Positions 52,541 through 61,635 are shown, numbered from the stretch's first letter. The stretch: DNA of 64,000 nt from Pedobacter duraquae (GCF_004362245.1 NZ_SNWM01000007.1:124001-188000), one strand, 5' to 3'. Notes: generated by a model from the letters alone, not told the origin. Numbers and translations: made by a program.

Positions 52541-55500
52541 ATGAAAACCAGGATTCTCTGCCTGATATTTTTCTTTTTTATTTCTATTAAAGCAAACGCT
52601 GATGTCTTTGTTGTAACCAGCAAGGCTGATGGTGGGCCGGGAACACTCCGTGAAGCGCTTACGCTGGCTGCGGCCAATGGGGGTACAGCAGCTGATGCTA
52701 TTAACTTTAATTTACCCGGGAATACCGAAGCCGATCGGACAATTGTGCTATTGAACGAGCTACCCGAGATTAGCGGGAATCTGATTATTGATGGAAGCAC
52801 GCAGCCGGGAGCAGGTTTAGGAATGAGTACGGCAAAGATTATGTTGCGGCCAGATCCAAGTTCCTATATTCAATCAATTTCCAAGCGGGGTTGCTTCATG
52901 ATTACCCGGGTAGGCAACATAGAGATTTATGGAATATGTTTCGATCAGTTTACCAACATCAGGGCGGCAGATTCTCCCTTCCCTGTTGCGATGCCTGTTA
53001 TTAACATTGAGGGTGGAACCGACATTACAATCGGTGGGCCCGGAAGAGGCAATGTATTTGCAAGCAATAATATCGCAATTGGGGCAAGCCCAAGTCTTAC
53101 CATTTTTCGTGTAACGACTAGACTAAAAATTCAATCAAACTGGTTTGGCGTAAATCCCGATGGCTCTGAGACAAGCCTATCCATGGACGCTTTTGTTTTT
53201 TTATTTGCAGACGAAGTGGAGTTTGGCGGTTCAAGCAGCACTTTTGGAAATCGGGTAGCTGGTTCGATAAGTAATGCGTCAATTATCCTTGGAGCAAATG
53301 GTAAGGTTAACTTCAATAATTTCGGGATTCTGCCCGATGGGAGGCTGTCTGCCAAGGCTTTGATCTTTAACCTTAATATTACCAGTGGGGAGATCAATGA
53401 TAATAAGGCGAATTTTTTAGGGTTTATATCGACAGGAAAGAGTCTCAAATTCCTGCGAAACAAAGAATTAGCCATTTCACCATTGGCAGAAGCAGCTATA
53501 AATCTCAATAATGCTCAGGACATCCAAATTGGAAGTGATGATCTTGCCGATGTCAATGAATTTCTGGCATCAAATCGGATCAGCACAATCGCAAACCAGG
53601 GTAGCGCGCGAGTTCAGGTTAGGAAGAATATCATTCATTGTGCGCCTACAGCGTATAGCATCGTAAATGCAGCTGCTGTTGTTATACAGGTACTGGTCAA
53701 TAATGACACAGAGTATTCTGGAACAGCTGTAGCTGGTTCAGAAATTTATATCTATAACGACAACAGCGACTGTCCAACCTGCAGCCCTTTGCAGTTTTAC
53801 ACGCAGGTAGTTGCCGATGCCACAGGGAAATGGCGCATTACGGGTGATTTCAGGAGTAACAGGTTTGTAGCTAACGCTACATTGGTGCATACATCGAGTA
53901 CTTTTACGCAGCCACATATTTTGTTGGCAGCATCAAGACTTTGGTACAAAAAAAACGATCCAGGCTGTGGTGGAGGCAACGGAACACTGGAATTGGCTAA
54001 TCCAGAGCATATATTAAGGGTTGAATGGTACGATGCCGTTACCAATCAAAAAGTTGGTGAAGGGCTGCAAATAGTTGGCCTGCTTCCAGGGCGCTATTAT
54101 GCAATAGGATATAACGGTAAATGCTTTGTGCAGTCGCCCGGCGTAGCGGAACTGACCGATGTAACTCCGGTATTCAATGACCGTAATTTGCAGGTAATAC
54201 AGCCCGGCTGCGGCGCTAATAACGGATCTATTAAGGGTGTTGTATACGACTACAGGGCTGGTCCAAGTACTTTCCGCTGGATTGACGACAACGGCAGAAC
54301 GGTGTCCGATGCAAATCTGGACCTTATTAATCTCGGTGCCGGAAGCTATACGTTGGTTGTGACTTCAGGAACAAGTTGTGTTCGCAGCTACGGGCCAATA
54401 GTATTACAGAACACAAATAGTCAGGGGCCAACATTCGATGAAACTGCTGTTGTCATTAAAAAGGCAACCTGTGGCAACGCTAACGGATCAATAAAGGGAA
54501 TCAATATTTTTAATGCTGCTACGGTAAAATGGTTAAATGCAAGTAACGTTGTGGTGGGCAGTAGTGCCGAGCTCTCGGATGTGCCTGCGGGAAGATATAA
54601 GCTTACCATCAGTAATGGTTCATGTACCACAACAAGCTCAGAATTTGTAATAGAAGCTGCTATTAGCAATCAGAGTTATTTTCCTGTAAAACAATTCAAA
54701 GACGCTACCTGCAACCAAAATAATGGCAACATTTCCATCAGTTTTAACCAGCTTACTCCTAAAGCGATGCGCTGGGTAGATGCAAGCACCAATGCTGTAA
54801 TCGGTACCTCGTCAACACTCAGTAACCTGTCTGCGGGTTTTTATAAACTCTATTTAACTGATGAAAACTCTTGCGAGTCGCTCTACGAAACCTATCAGAT
54901 TAAAACAATTATTCCACCTGTCCTTGCAGAAACCGGCATGCGTATCGTAAATGATCAGTGCGGATTACGCGTTGGAAGTATTAAGGGCATTAGCGTCTCC
55001 GGCGGCATTGTGCCCTACCATTTCGAATGGCGGAATCAAGCCAATCAAGTTGTGGCAACAACTACCGATCTTACGAAGGCTCCGGCGGGAAAATATACCT
55101 TTCGGGCAACAGATGATGTGGGTTGTACGGTAACAAGCAATACATTTACCATCAACACCGACGAAACAGGATTGCCCGAGCCTATAGTGCCAGACGTGCA
55201 AATCTGCGCACCCGGTATCGCAGCCATCATTCCGCAGCAAGTTGCTACAGGAGCTTTTTTATTGTATGCGGGAGCTACAGATTCACAGCCATTGGCGACA
55301 ACAAAAGACTTTTTCAAGCTCAATGTTGCTAAAACAGGAGTCTACTATGTCAGTTATTCCACAGGCGTATGCGAGAGCCGCAGAGTGGCAGTCTCTGTTC
55401 TGGTGGCCGAAAATTCGCTGACTATTGTCAACACGTTCAGCCCCAATAATGACGGGATAAACGATACCTGGAAAATTAAGGATCTTGAAAAATATCCGGA

Positions 55501-55678
55501 ATTTACACTCCACATATTTAACAGAAATGGACAGGAGGTTTTCAGTACTCGTGATCCGAACTTTGCCTTCGATGGAATGAACAATGGTACAGTACTTCCG
55601 GTTGGGGTTTACTATTACATGTTAAGTCTGAGGGTGGGCTGTGCTACAATTACTGGCAGTTTAACATTGTTGAGATAA
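52541..55678 (+). CDS. large secreted protein with T9SS type-B C-terminal sorting domain
   Basis: A 1045-aa exported protein. The signal peptide ends about residue 20 (ISIKANA). The N-terminal third resembles right-handed beta-helix surface proteins (TSKADGGPGTLREALTLAAANGG, INFNLPG, LIIDGSTQPGAG). The middle holds repeated Ig/PKD-like modules that recur as CGxxNGSIKGI ... AGxYxLxxT. The last 90 residues are a gliding-motility-associated type-B CTD: NTFSPNNDGINDTWKIKDLEKYPEFTL, IFNRNGQEVFST, DGMNNGTVLPVGVYYYMLSLR. It is therefore secreted and attached or released by the type IX system, probably an adhesin or matrix protein. A probable nuclease gene follows 17 bp later. Confidence 0.93.
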   Translation: MKTRILCLIFFFFISIKANADVFVVTSKADGGPGTLREALTLAAANGGTAADAINFNLPGNTEADRTIVLLNELPEISGNLIIDGSTQPGAGLGMSTAKIMLRPDPSSYIQSISKRGCFMITRVGNIEIYGICFDQFTNIRAADSPFPVAMPVINIEGGTDITIGGPGRGNVFASNNIAIGASPSLTIFRVTTRLKIQSNWFGVNPDGSETSLSMDAFVFLFADEVEFGGSSSTFGNRVAGSISNASIILGANGKVNFNNFGILPDGRLSAKALIFNLNITSGEINDNKANFLGFISTGKSLKFLRNKELAISPLAEAAINLNNAQDIQIGSDDLADVNEFLASNRISTIANQGSARVQVRKNIIHCAPTAYSIVNAAAVVIQVLVNNDTEYSGTAVAGSEIYIYNDNSDCPTCSPLQFYTQVVADATGKWRITGDFRSNRFVANATLVHTSSTFTQPHILLAASRLWYKKNDPGCGGGNGTLELANPEHILRVEWYDAVTNQKVGEGLQIVGLLPGRYYAIGYNGKCFVQSPGVAELTDVTPVFNDRNLQVIQPGCGANNGSIKGVVYDYRAGPSTFRWIDDNGRTVSDANLDLINLGAGSYTLVVTSGTSCVRSYGPIVLQNTNSQGPTFDETAVVIKKATCGNANGSIKGINIFNAATVKWLNASNVVVGSSAELSDVPAGRYKLTISNGSCTTTSSEFVIEAAISNQSYFPVKQFKDATCNQNNGNISISFNQLTPKAMRWVDASTNAVIGTSSTLSNLSAGFYKLYLTDENSCESLYETYQIKTIIPPVLAETGMRIVNDQCGLRVGSIKGISVSGGIVPYHFEWRNQANQVVATTTDLTKAPAGKYTFRATDDVGCTVTSNTFTINTDETGLPEPIVPDVQICAPGIAAIIPQQVATGAFLLYAGATDSQPLATTKDFFKLNVAKTGVYYVSYSTGVCESRRVAVSVLVAENSLTIVNTFSPNNDGINDTWKIKDLEKYPEFTLHIFNRNGQEVFSTRDPNFAFDGMNNGTVLPVGVYYYMLSLRVGCATITGSLTLLR

Positions 55679-55695
55679 ATAAGATATCTTTAGGT

Positions 55696-56505
55696 ATGTG
55701 GATGAATAAATGGAAATTAACGGTCGGATTCTTACTGTTTCCGGTCGCCATGCTGGCACAAACCATTAATGGAGAATATGCCAGAGCACTCCACCGGCAG
55801 TACCCATCTCAGCCAACAGACTTTTGTCCTTCCTGTAAGTTATGGGTAAACCCCTATTATAAGTCGATCGCCGATACGGCAAGACATATGCCGCTGTTAA
55901 CTTTTTATATTTATACGAAGGCTCACCGGTTGGAACAAGAAGCGCTAAAATTACCACGATCCGGAACCTACGCCGCCTGGTATCCATCGGTGGGTCAGCC
56001 CAATGAAACGGCATTGTACAGTGCCGCGAATAAGGTTATAAATAGGCCTGATCAACCCGAAGAAATCCAAAAGGGACACTGTCAGGCATGGATACTGTTG
56101 GCCTACACCGTTGATGCTGCTATTCTCTCAGATACCTATACTTTTAATAGCGCAATGGAGTACCGTGGGCAAAATCTGGGAACTGAAATTGCTTCTGAAG
56201 ATCTGTGCAGGAAACTTACCGGCTGGAAAGGAAATCCGGAGTTAACCGACAGTGTAAAAATCTGGTGTGGAACTTTCGGCAGTCAGGCTACCTATACCAA
56301 AGGGAAAGTTACAGGAACTGTTCCTGCGTATTATTATAAGATTTTGAAATATAAAGATCACTTGCATGGTAAAGAGATAACTACCTGTTACTGGTTTCCG
56401 AACCAACCTGAAGAAACTCAGGATAAGCTGAAGCAAAGAGAAGTTAGTTATAAGCAGTTGAAAGTTAATTTGGGTTTTGATCCCATGGCGGTTTTTACCG
56501 AGTGA
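55696..56505 (+). CDS. secreted DNA/RNA non-specific endonuclease-like protein (divergent NUC1)
   Basis: A 269-aa exported protein. The signal peptide ends after AMLAQ; the start may be the ATG at 55696 or 55702, because TATCTTTA at 55685-55692 looks like a -7 box. The C-terminal two thirds keep the order of NUC1/endonuclease G motifs: a KGH (catalytic His) in EIQKGHCQAW, SDTYTFN, GQNLGTEIASEDLCRKL (in place of N-x-G-x-W-x-x-LE...R), VKIWCGTFGS, TVPAYYYKILKY and CYWFPNQ. The DRGH form is replaced by QKGH. The nuclease assignment is my inference from this pattern. It follows the T9SS protein gene by 17 bp. Confidence 0.6.
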   Translation: MWMNKWKLTVGFLLFPVAMLAQTINGEYARALHRQYPSQPTDFCPSCKLWVNPYYKSIADTARHMPLLTFYIYTKAHRLEQEALKLPRSGTYAAWYPSVGQPNETALYSAANKVINRPDQPEEIQKGHCQAWILLAYTVDAAILSDTYTFNSAMEYRGQNLGTEIASEDLCRKLTGWKGNPELTDSVKIWCGTFGSQATYTKGKVTGTVPAYYYKILKYKDHLHGKEITTCYWFPNQPEETQDKLKQREVSYKQLKVNLGFDPMAVFTE

Positions 56506-56573
56506 TGCGATTGAGCTAACGGAGTTTTTATTAGCTTTACGGGACTAGAGTTGCTACTTTAAATCCCAACCCA

Positions 56574-57206
56574 ATGTTATCACCCTCAGACAACGCTTAC
56601 TTGGACACCAAAAAAATCATGCTTGGCAAAGGAGTGATGAAACCTGAGTTCAGGCAGCTTGCTGATTTTATTGATCAAACCTTCTCAGTCAAAACCATTA
56701 ACATCATTTACGATATTTTTGGTGAGGAAAAACGTCCACGGTTAAACGTCTGCTTTGAGTACGAGAGCGAAAAGTTAAGCTTTAATAAGGGTGGTAAACA
56801 ATCACTAAACTTCGATGCTAAAAAACAACGGCTTATCGCGCAGCACTTCAATCCTGATGCAGATGTTTTTGTTTTCTACAGTGCATTTGAGCCCATTGCT
56901 AAAATGGAAGCGAATGAAAGTGTAACGAAGGTTGATCTTAATCAGCTTAAAAAACAAATAGCCGGCCCGGATCTTTGGGAGATCTCGCGTATTTTCTCTG
57001 TAGCTACCTTCTTTTTATACACAACTGCACAAGTAAAAAGCCTGGATAATGAAACGAAAAACAGTTGGACCGACTGGTATTTTGAAAGGTTAAAAAAATA
57101 CGATGTATTCGGTTATTTTAAGCGAGATACATTTACGATCTATCTGGATAGCAAAGAGAATTTCGATAAGAACTATCAAAGTAATTGGTACTATTATTAC
57201 AAGTAA
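56574..57206 (+). CDS. hypothetical protein, no recognised family
   Basis: A 210-aa soluble protein without signal peptide or membrane segment. It is rich in charged and aromatic residues and ends in a run of Tyr (NYQSNWYYYYK). Segments such as IMLGKGVMKPEFRQLADFID and VKTINIIYDIFGEEKRPRLNVCFEY suggest an alpha/beta fold, but I do not recognise the family. No known motif or neighbour-based role is apparent. It lies 68 bp after the nuclease-like gene with no clear promoter. Confidence 0.6.
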   Translation: MLSPSDNAYLDTKKIMLGKGVMKPEFRQLADFIDQTFSVKTINIIYDIFGEEKRPRLNVCFEYESEKLSFNKGGKQSLNFDAKKQRLIAQHFNPDADVFVFYSAFEPIAKMEANESVTKVDLNQLKKQIAGPDLWEISRIFSVATFFLYTTAQVKSLDNETKNSWTDWYFERLKKYDVFGYFKRDTFTIYLDSKENFDKNYQSNWYYYYK

Positions 57207-57396
57207 AAATAAGCGATAGGACCTTAAATTTTATTGTTCAGTTCCGCTCAATTAACTGTTCAAAAATGAACACGATGCTTCTTGATTGTATTGTATCCTA
57301 TTGATAATTAGCTTATTTAAATGGAGAAAAGCACTTGGCATGTGCTTGGTAGTTTAGTGTTCGCTATTAATCCAACGTAAACTAATCTCGTTTCTC
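57207..57396 (+). other. intergenic region before the S41 peptidase gene
   Basis: About 190 bp with no coding frame. A small interrupted inverted repeat AAGCAC-N7-GTGCTT lies at 57329-57347. No clear promoter was recognised. Confidence 0.4.
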
Positions 57397-59019
57397 ATGA
57401 AGCAAAAGCTACAACTCTTAACGCTACTCATTTCCTTGCAATGCACTGCAGTTTCTTACGCACAAAACGCCACAAAAGATGCAGAAGCAGCAAAATCCCT
57501 GCGCGAACGTTTTCAAAGCGGATCTGCTGAAATCTCCAACTACAATACAGCATGTTATTTGGCCCTTGAGGGTGATAAAGCCCTGGCACTAACCTATCTT
57601 AAAAAAGCTATTTACAGTGATGGCTTTTCGAATCTTAAAACTATTGAGAACGATACAGATCTGATCAGCCTGCACAGCGATCCGCAATGGGCCAGTCTGG
57701 TTAAAGCTGTAGCAGATAAAGGAGACCAAAGTAAAAAAGTAACATTCTTCTATAATCAGCCAGCATTCTGGGAAAGCAAAGCATTAAAAACATCTTATGC
57801 AGCAAATATCTCTGCAGACGAAAAGGTTGCCGGACTGTCTAAGTTCTGGTCGGAAGCTAAATACAACTTTGTCAATTTTGACTTGATTCCAAACCTAAAT
57901 TTCGACTCGCTTTATTTCGCTTATTTGCCGAAAGTAAGAGAAACTAAATCCACATACGATTACTATAGGCTGATGTCCGAATTCTGCGCCCAGTTAAAAG
58001 ACGGACATACTAATGTTTTCGCACCGGATGCGTTAACCAACGAGGTTTACTCGCGTCCGCTATTACGCAGCAGGCTGATAGAAAATAAAGTTTTGATTGT
58101 TGGCGTATTTGATAAGGAGCTCGAAAAACAAGGCATTACGTTAGGCCAGGAAATATTGAGTGTTAATGGTCTCCCTGTTAAAGAATATGCTGCAAAAAAT
58201 GTCACACCTTACCAGAGCGCTTCTACGCCTCAGGACCAGGACGTGCGTTCGTTTGAATATAGCCTGTTTTCAGGCTCATCTGCCGAACCGATTAAGTTGG
58301 AATTGGCGGATGCTGCCGGACGTAAGTCGACCTACACCATTAACCGCATAAAACCTGCCGACCGCCCGGTTATTCCAGGTGCAGGGCCATTTGAGTTCAA
58401 AATGCTTAAAGGTAATGTAGCTTATATCGCACTTAACGGTTTCGACAACGATTCTTGTGCAAAAGCTTTTGCTAAAAACTTCCCGGAAATCTCTAAAGCA
58501 GATGCCATCATATTTGATGTCAGAAATAACGGAGGCGGCAGTTCCTCTGTTGGGTGGAACATATTGAGCTACCTTATCGATAAGGCTCAGCCAATCAGTG
58601 CCTGGTATACCAGAGATTATAAACCAAGTTACAGGGCCTGGCAAAATCCACAACAAAACTTTGGCAGCGGCAATTCTTTGCAGCCAAATGGAAAGTTCCT
58701 GTATACTAAGCCTGTGATTGTGTTGACGGGACCAAAAACATATTCTGCAGCAGAAGATTTTGCTGCGGCATTTAAGTCATTGAACAGGGGGCTGGTTCTT
58801 GGTAAAGCTTCTGGCGGAAGCTCAGGGCAACCTTTGTCCATTACCCTTCCAGGAGACCTCTCTGCACGTATCTGTACTAAAAGAGACAAGCTGGCTAACG
58901 GAACTGACTTTGTAGGCATCGGTGTATTGCCGGATAAGGTTGTTGGACAAACTGTTGCTGATTTCAGGAAAGGGATTGATACTGATCTGGAAGCTGCGCT
59001 TAAAGAGTTGAAGAAGTAG
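57397..59019 (+). CDS. S41-family C-terminal-processing-type peptidase
   Basis: A 540-aa exported serine peptidase. The signal peptide ends after AVSYAQ. A short TPR-like N-terminal region (YNTACYLALEGDKALALTYLKKAI) comes first. A PDZ-like segment (GITLGQEILSVNGLPVKEYAAKNV) and the S41 domain follow: YIALNGFDNDSC, DAIIFDVRNNGGGSSSVGWNILSYL, GPKTYSAAEDFAAAF (Ser nucleophile) and GLVLGKASGGSSGQPL. Similar Bacteroidota enzymes are periplasmic and degrade or process misfolded or signal-tagged proteins. The gene is convergent with the DUF5763-like gene, which follows with no gap. Confidence 0.92.
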   Translation: MKQKLQLLTLLISLQCTAVSYAQNATKDAEAAKSLRERFQSGSAEISNYNTACYLALEGDKALALTYLKKAIYSDGFSNLKTIENDTDLISLHSDPQWASLVKAVADKGDQSKKVTFFYNQPAFWESKALKTSYAANISADEKVAGLSKFWSEAKYNFVNFDLIPNLNFDSLYFAYLPKVRETKSTYDYYRLMSEFCAQLKDGHTNVFAPDALTNEVYSRPLLRSRLIENKVLIVGVFDKELEKQGITLGQEILSVNGLPVKEYAAKNVTPYQSASTPQDQDVRSFEYSLFSGSSAEPIKLELADAAGRKSTYTINRIKPADRPVIPGAGPFEFKMLKGNVAYIALNGFDNDSCAKAFAKNFPEISKADAIIFDVRNNGGGSSSVGWNILSYLIDKAQPISAWYTRDYKPSYRAWQNPQQNFGSGNSLQPNGKFLYTKPVIVLTGPKTYSAAEDFAAAFKSLNRGLVLGKASGGSSGQPLSITLPGDLSARICTKRDKLANGTDFVGIGVLPDKVVGQTVADFRKGIDTDLEAALKELKK

Positions 59020-59340
59020 CTATTTTATGTGTTGCCAGCAATAACCAGAACCGTTGCCGTTGCGTTTACAGCGACTTCCTTTCTTGGTTGTCGCCTTGCA
59101 TTGTCCAACGTAGTTTGTTGTCTTTGTACTGCTAATGGCTCTTGCTCGTGCCTGATTGGAATTAGCTGAACATATCCCACAACTGCCACCAGCATTGCAG
59201 TATTTGCAGCTGCTGCAGTTGGAGCAGGCTTTGCAAGGGCTGTCGCCATAACAGGTGGCGACAACGACTTTATGTTCAACTTTTGTTGGCGACTTGTGGA
59301 CAAGCGTTAAACTTAAAATAAGGAGCAGAAGTATTTTCAC
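59020..59340 (-). CDS. small Cys-rich DUF5763-like secreted protein
   Basis: About 106 aa if translation starts at the GTG at 59340, which gives a hydrophobic signal-like N-terminus (VKILLLLILSLTLVH); a longer frame from 59430 adds an unlikely polar stretch. The middle is Cys-rich (CKACSNCSSCKYCNAGGSCGICS). The C-terminal CKATTKKGSRCKRNGNGSGYCWQHIK matches DUF5763, a zinc-knuckle-like motif with spaced Cys and a terminal CxxH. Its function is unknown. It converges with the S41 gene and is followed by no other gene for about 90 bp. Confidence 0.65.
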   Translation of the reverse strand: MKILLLLILSLTLVHKSPTKVEHKVVVATCYGDSPCKACSNCSSCKYCNAGGSCGICSANSNQARARAISSTKTTNYVGQCKATTKKGSRCKRNGNGSGYCWQHIK

Positions 59341-59426
59341 GGAGAGCGGGTTTTGATTTTTCTCTATTAAAGTTCGGGTTAATTTATATGAAATGCAATA
59401 CTGATAAACGGGTAAATAAGTTAATC

Positions 59427-59959
59427 TCACTTGTATGCAGACTTAACCATCTTAATTCTTTCAGAAACTGTTGTATCCCCATCAATTCGAATTACCGGAC
59501 AGCTCACCGACCCGATCCACGCTTCATGAATTTTAATGTTTCTTCCGCTAAATTCCCGATCGTCATATCTGGATGCCCAGGCCATAAATTCGCGGAACAA
59601 CAGGTTTCGTTCTGGATTGTCATAGATCTCATTCCCGTATCTTTCCAGTTCTCTGTTAACCAGTCTTTGTAACCGAATCTCGGACGGAACATAGAGAAAA
59701 CTACAAGGTCAAATTGCGTCTTCCACTCCTCGCCCCAACTCACCAGAGAGCCTCCAACAATAAAACTTTCGTGTGGAAGCAGTTGGTCCTTTAGCATTTG
59801 GTTACGTTGTTCCGGATCGCGCTTTATCGTGTAGGGGATATCGGATTCAGCCCAGAAAAAGCTATCAGTGTCAAAATATGGGATATTGAGTTCAAGAGAT
59901 AAGGCTTTGCCTAAGGTAGTAGAGCCTGCGCATGATGCACCAACGATATGGATTTTCAT
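59427..59959 (-). pseudogene. frameshifted P-loop kinase-like (adenylate-kinase-related AAA) gene
   Basis: The intact N-terminal part (MKIHIVGASCAGSTTLGKAL, a P-loop; then FDTDSFFW, IVGGSLVSWGEEWKTQFDLVVF) runs on in a different frame: LYVPSEIRLQRLVNRELERYG and further to a stop at 59427. The original frame ends as unrelated sequence at 59504. The break is at the run of four A at 59697-59700 (plus strand); a fifth base restores VVFLYVPSEIRL and a full 177-residue protein. This may be a real one-base deletion or a sequencing error in a short homopolymer. The family includes small nucleoside- or shikimate-like kinases; the substrate is unknown. Confidence 0.85.
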
Positions 59960-60058
59960 GATATAAAACTATTACAAAATCTAAAGTAATTTTCAGTAAT
60001 CGACATAAAAACTTTTATATCGCATCCTGACATATTCCGTTTATACTTGTATCTCATT

Positions 60059-60494
60059 ATGGAAGAATTTATAGCCTTCATAAAAACAATTATCTATATC
60101 GATGATTTGGATTTGCAACTGGTACTCTCCCGCTGCAAAACAAGGAAAATCGCGAAAGGAAAAATGATTCTGAAGAAGGGGCAGATTGCCAGTCAGTATT
60201 TCTTTATTGTATCTGGCGGAGTACGGTTTTTTTATCATTTTGATGATCAGGAAGCCACAACATGGGTAACGTCACATCCCCGTATGGGAAGAATTCGGCA
60301 GAAAAATATGGGAAACAATGTCAGTGCGTATGATAGACCAGATTCTAAACTTTCAAACCTTAACGGCCGAAGAACACTACCTCGAATTTATGCACCAACC
60401 TGAAATGATCCAGAAGGTTGCCGTTAAACAATTGGCCGCCATACTGGGCATCACACCTAATGCCTTAAGCCGGATCAGAAAAAATATCCGCTGA
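60059..60494 (+). pseudogene. Crp/Fnr-family transcriptional regulator with internal deletion
   Basis: Residues 1-71 in the first frame match the cyclic-nucleotide-binding-like domain (MEEFIAFIKTIIYIDDLDLQ, KMILKKGQIASQYFFIVSGG, FFYHFDDQEATTWVT). After a junction near 60276 a second frame continues with the end of that domain and the helix-turn-helix: IPVWEEFGRKIWETMSVRM, FQTLTAEEHYLEFMHQPEM, KQLAAILGITPNALSRIRKNIR, stop at 60492-60494. About 45 codons are missing compared with intact family members of about 190 aa, and the frame is lost. The first frame alone ends at 60403 with unrelated residues. The gene is therefore very probably non-functional. Confidence 0.85.
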
Positions 60495-60504
60495 TATTCG
60501 TTAT

Positions 60505-60518
60505 CTACCAATTGGTAG
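60505..60518. promoter_or_regulatory. 14-bp palindrome, possible Crp/Fnr-type operator
   Basis: CTACCAATTGGTAG is a perfect 14-bp palindrome. It lies immediately upstream of the TTG (-33) element of the following promoter; with a start near 60555 its centre is about -43, close to the class-II activator position. It lies just downstream of the broken Crp/Fnr-type gene and shares the core CCAATTGG with 4308-4319. Confidence 0.5.
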
Positions 60519-60520
60519 TT

Positions 60521-60548
60521 TTGACAATTCAAGCTGCGCATACCTTTG
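60521..60548 (+). promoter_or_regulatory. promoter, TTG-N17-TACCTTTG
   Basis: TTG at 60521-60523 and TACCTTTG at 60541-60548 with a 17-bp spacer match the Bacteroidota consensus. It lies 19 bp before the hydrolase stub and 179 bp before the NmrA-type gene. Confidence 0.7.
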
Positions 60549-60567
60549 AGTCATCAAACAACCAATC

Positions 60568-60711
60568 ATGACTCAACACAAAGATATACCAGTAGATCCG
60601 GCGCATTTTACTGATAATCAATTGATCCAACATTTTTCAGGATTCAGCAACCGGTATGCAACAGTTAATGGCATACGCCATCTTAAACTTTCTAGGACAT
60701 TAAGACTTTAA
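60568..60711 (+). pseudogene. truncated alpha/beta-hydrolase stub (47 aa)
   Basis: An open frame of 47 codons starting MTQHKDIPVDPAHFTDNQL and containing FSNRYATVNGIR, which resembles the start of alpha/beta hydrolases of the epoxide-hydrolase type just before the HYVxxGxG oxyanion segment. The frame then enters unrelated residues and stops at 60711. The lid, nucleophile elbow and His are absent, so most of the gene has been deleted. The promoter and the palindrome upstream remain. Confidence 0.6.
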
Positions 60712-60727
60712 CAACAATAACACAGAC

Positions 60728-61630
60728 ATGAAAAAATCAATTATAGTGGCAGGTGCTACCGGAAATCTGGGACACAAAATCTGCAGGGAATTAATAGCTA
60801 AAGGAGCCTTCGTAAAAGCAATCGTAAGGAATCAAACTGATCCCGAAAAAACAGCATCCTTAGTCAAACTTGGCGTGGAGGTTATCGAAGTAGACTTTAA
60901 TAATCTTGAGGCTATCGCAATGGCATGTACAGGTGTGGCCTGCGTTGTTTCCGCCCTGGCGGGCCTCAGTGATGTAATTATCGATATACAAAAAAACATC
61001 CTGGACGCTGCGGTAAAAGCAGGGGTTCCAAGGTTTATCCCATCCGATTTCTGCACAAACTACAATGACCTGATCCCAGGTGAAAACCGGAACTTTGATT
61101 TAAGAAGGACATTCAAAACCTATCTGGATAGTCAGCGAATTCAAGCTTCCTCTATCTTTAACGGTGCTTTTGCGGATATCCTGACCTACAATACGCCAGT
61201 GCTGAACGTTAAAGATCAGAGCATCGCTTACTGGGGAGACAAGGCAGACTGGAAGCTTGATTTCACCACGATGGATGATACGGCAGCTTTTACCGCCGAA
61301 GTTGCCCTGGATGATGACGCGCCTAGAGACCTTCAGATTGCAAGTTTCCAGATCAGCCCGAAAATGATCCAGGCTGATGTAAAAGCAGCAACCGGAGCCG
61401 AATTTAACCTCAGGCAGTTATCTACACTCGACGACTTCAAACAAAGTATTGTGAAGCAACGGGCTGAAAATCCTGCTGGCGAAAAAGAACTTTACGCGAA
61501 ATGGCAGCAAGCGCAGTACATGTATTCTATGTTCTCGACACATCATGATCAATTGGCCAATGGAGGTTATGAAAGCTTGACCTGGACGGATGGCTTATCA
61601 TTTATCAAGTCTTTCGTTACGCGCAGATAA
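60728..61630 (+). CDS. NmrA-like NAD(P)-binding oxidoreductase
   Basis: A 300-aa cytosolic Rossmann-fold protein of the atypical SDR (NmrA/isoflavone-reductase-like) family. The nucleotide-binding motif GATGNLGHKI lies at the N-terminus (about residues 9-18), followed by VKAIVRNQTDPEK, VEVIEVDFNNLEAIAMACTGVACVVSAL and RFIPSDFCTNY. Family members reduce quinones or aromatic substrates or act as redox sensors, and the substrate is not clear here. It is probably transcribed from the promoter at 60521-60548 together with the hydrolase stub, and would once have formed a regulator-hydrolase-reductase group. The start is the ATG at 60728. Confidence 0.88.
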   Translation: MKKSIIVAGATGNLGHKICRELIAKGAFVKAIVRNQTDPEKTASLVKLGVEVIEVDFNNLEAIAMACTGVACVVSALAGLSDVIIDIQKNILDAAVKAGVPRFIPSDFCTNYNDLIPGENRNFDLRRTFKTYLDSQRIQASSIFNGAFADILTYNTPVLNVKDQSIAYWGDKADWKLDFTTMDDTAAFTAEVALDDDAPRDLQIASFQISPKMIQADVKAATGAEFNLRQLSTLDDFKQSIVKQRAENPAGEKELYAKWQQAQYMYSMFSTHHDQLANGGYESLTWTDGLSFIKSFVTRR

Positions 61631-61635
61631 ACACT

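Noticed and set aside
59697..59700. Programmed ribosomal frameshift in the P-loop kinase gene
   Set aside because: No slippery heptamer or downstream stimulatory structure is evident; a one-base deletion or sequencing error fits better.
60568..60711. New 47-aa small protein
   Set aside because: Its first 36 or so residues resemble an alpha/beta-hydrolase N-terminus, and the rest has no family features, so a gene remnant is the simpler explanation.
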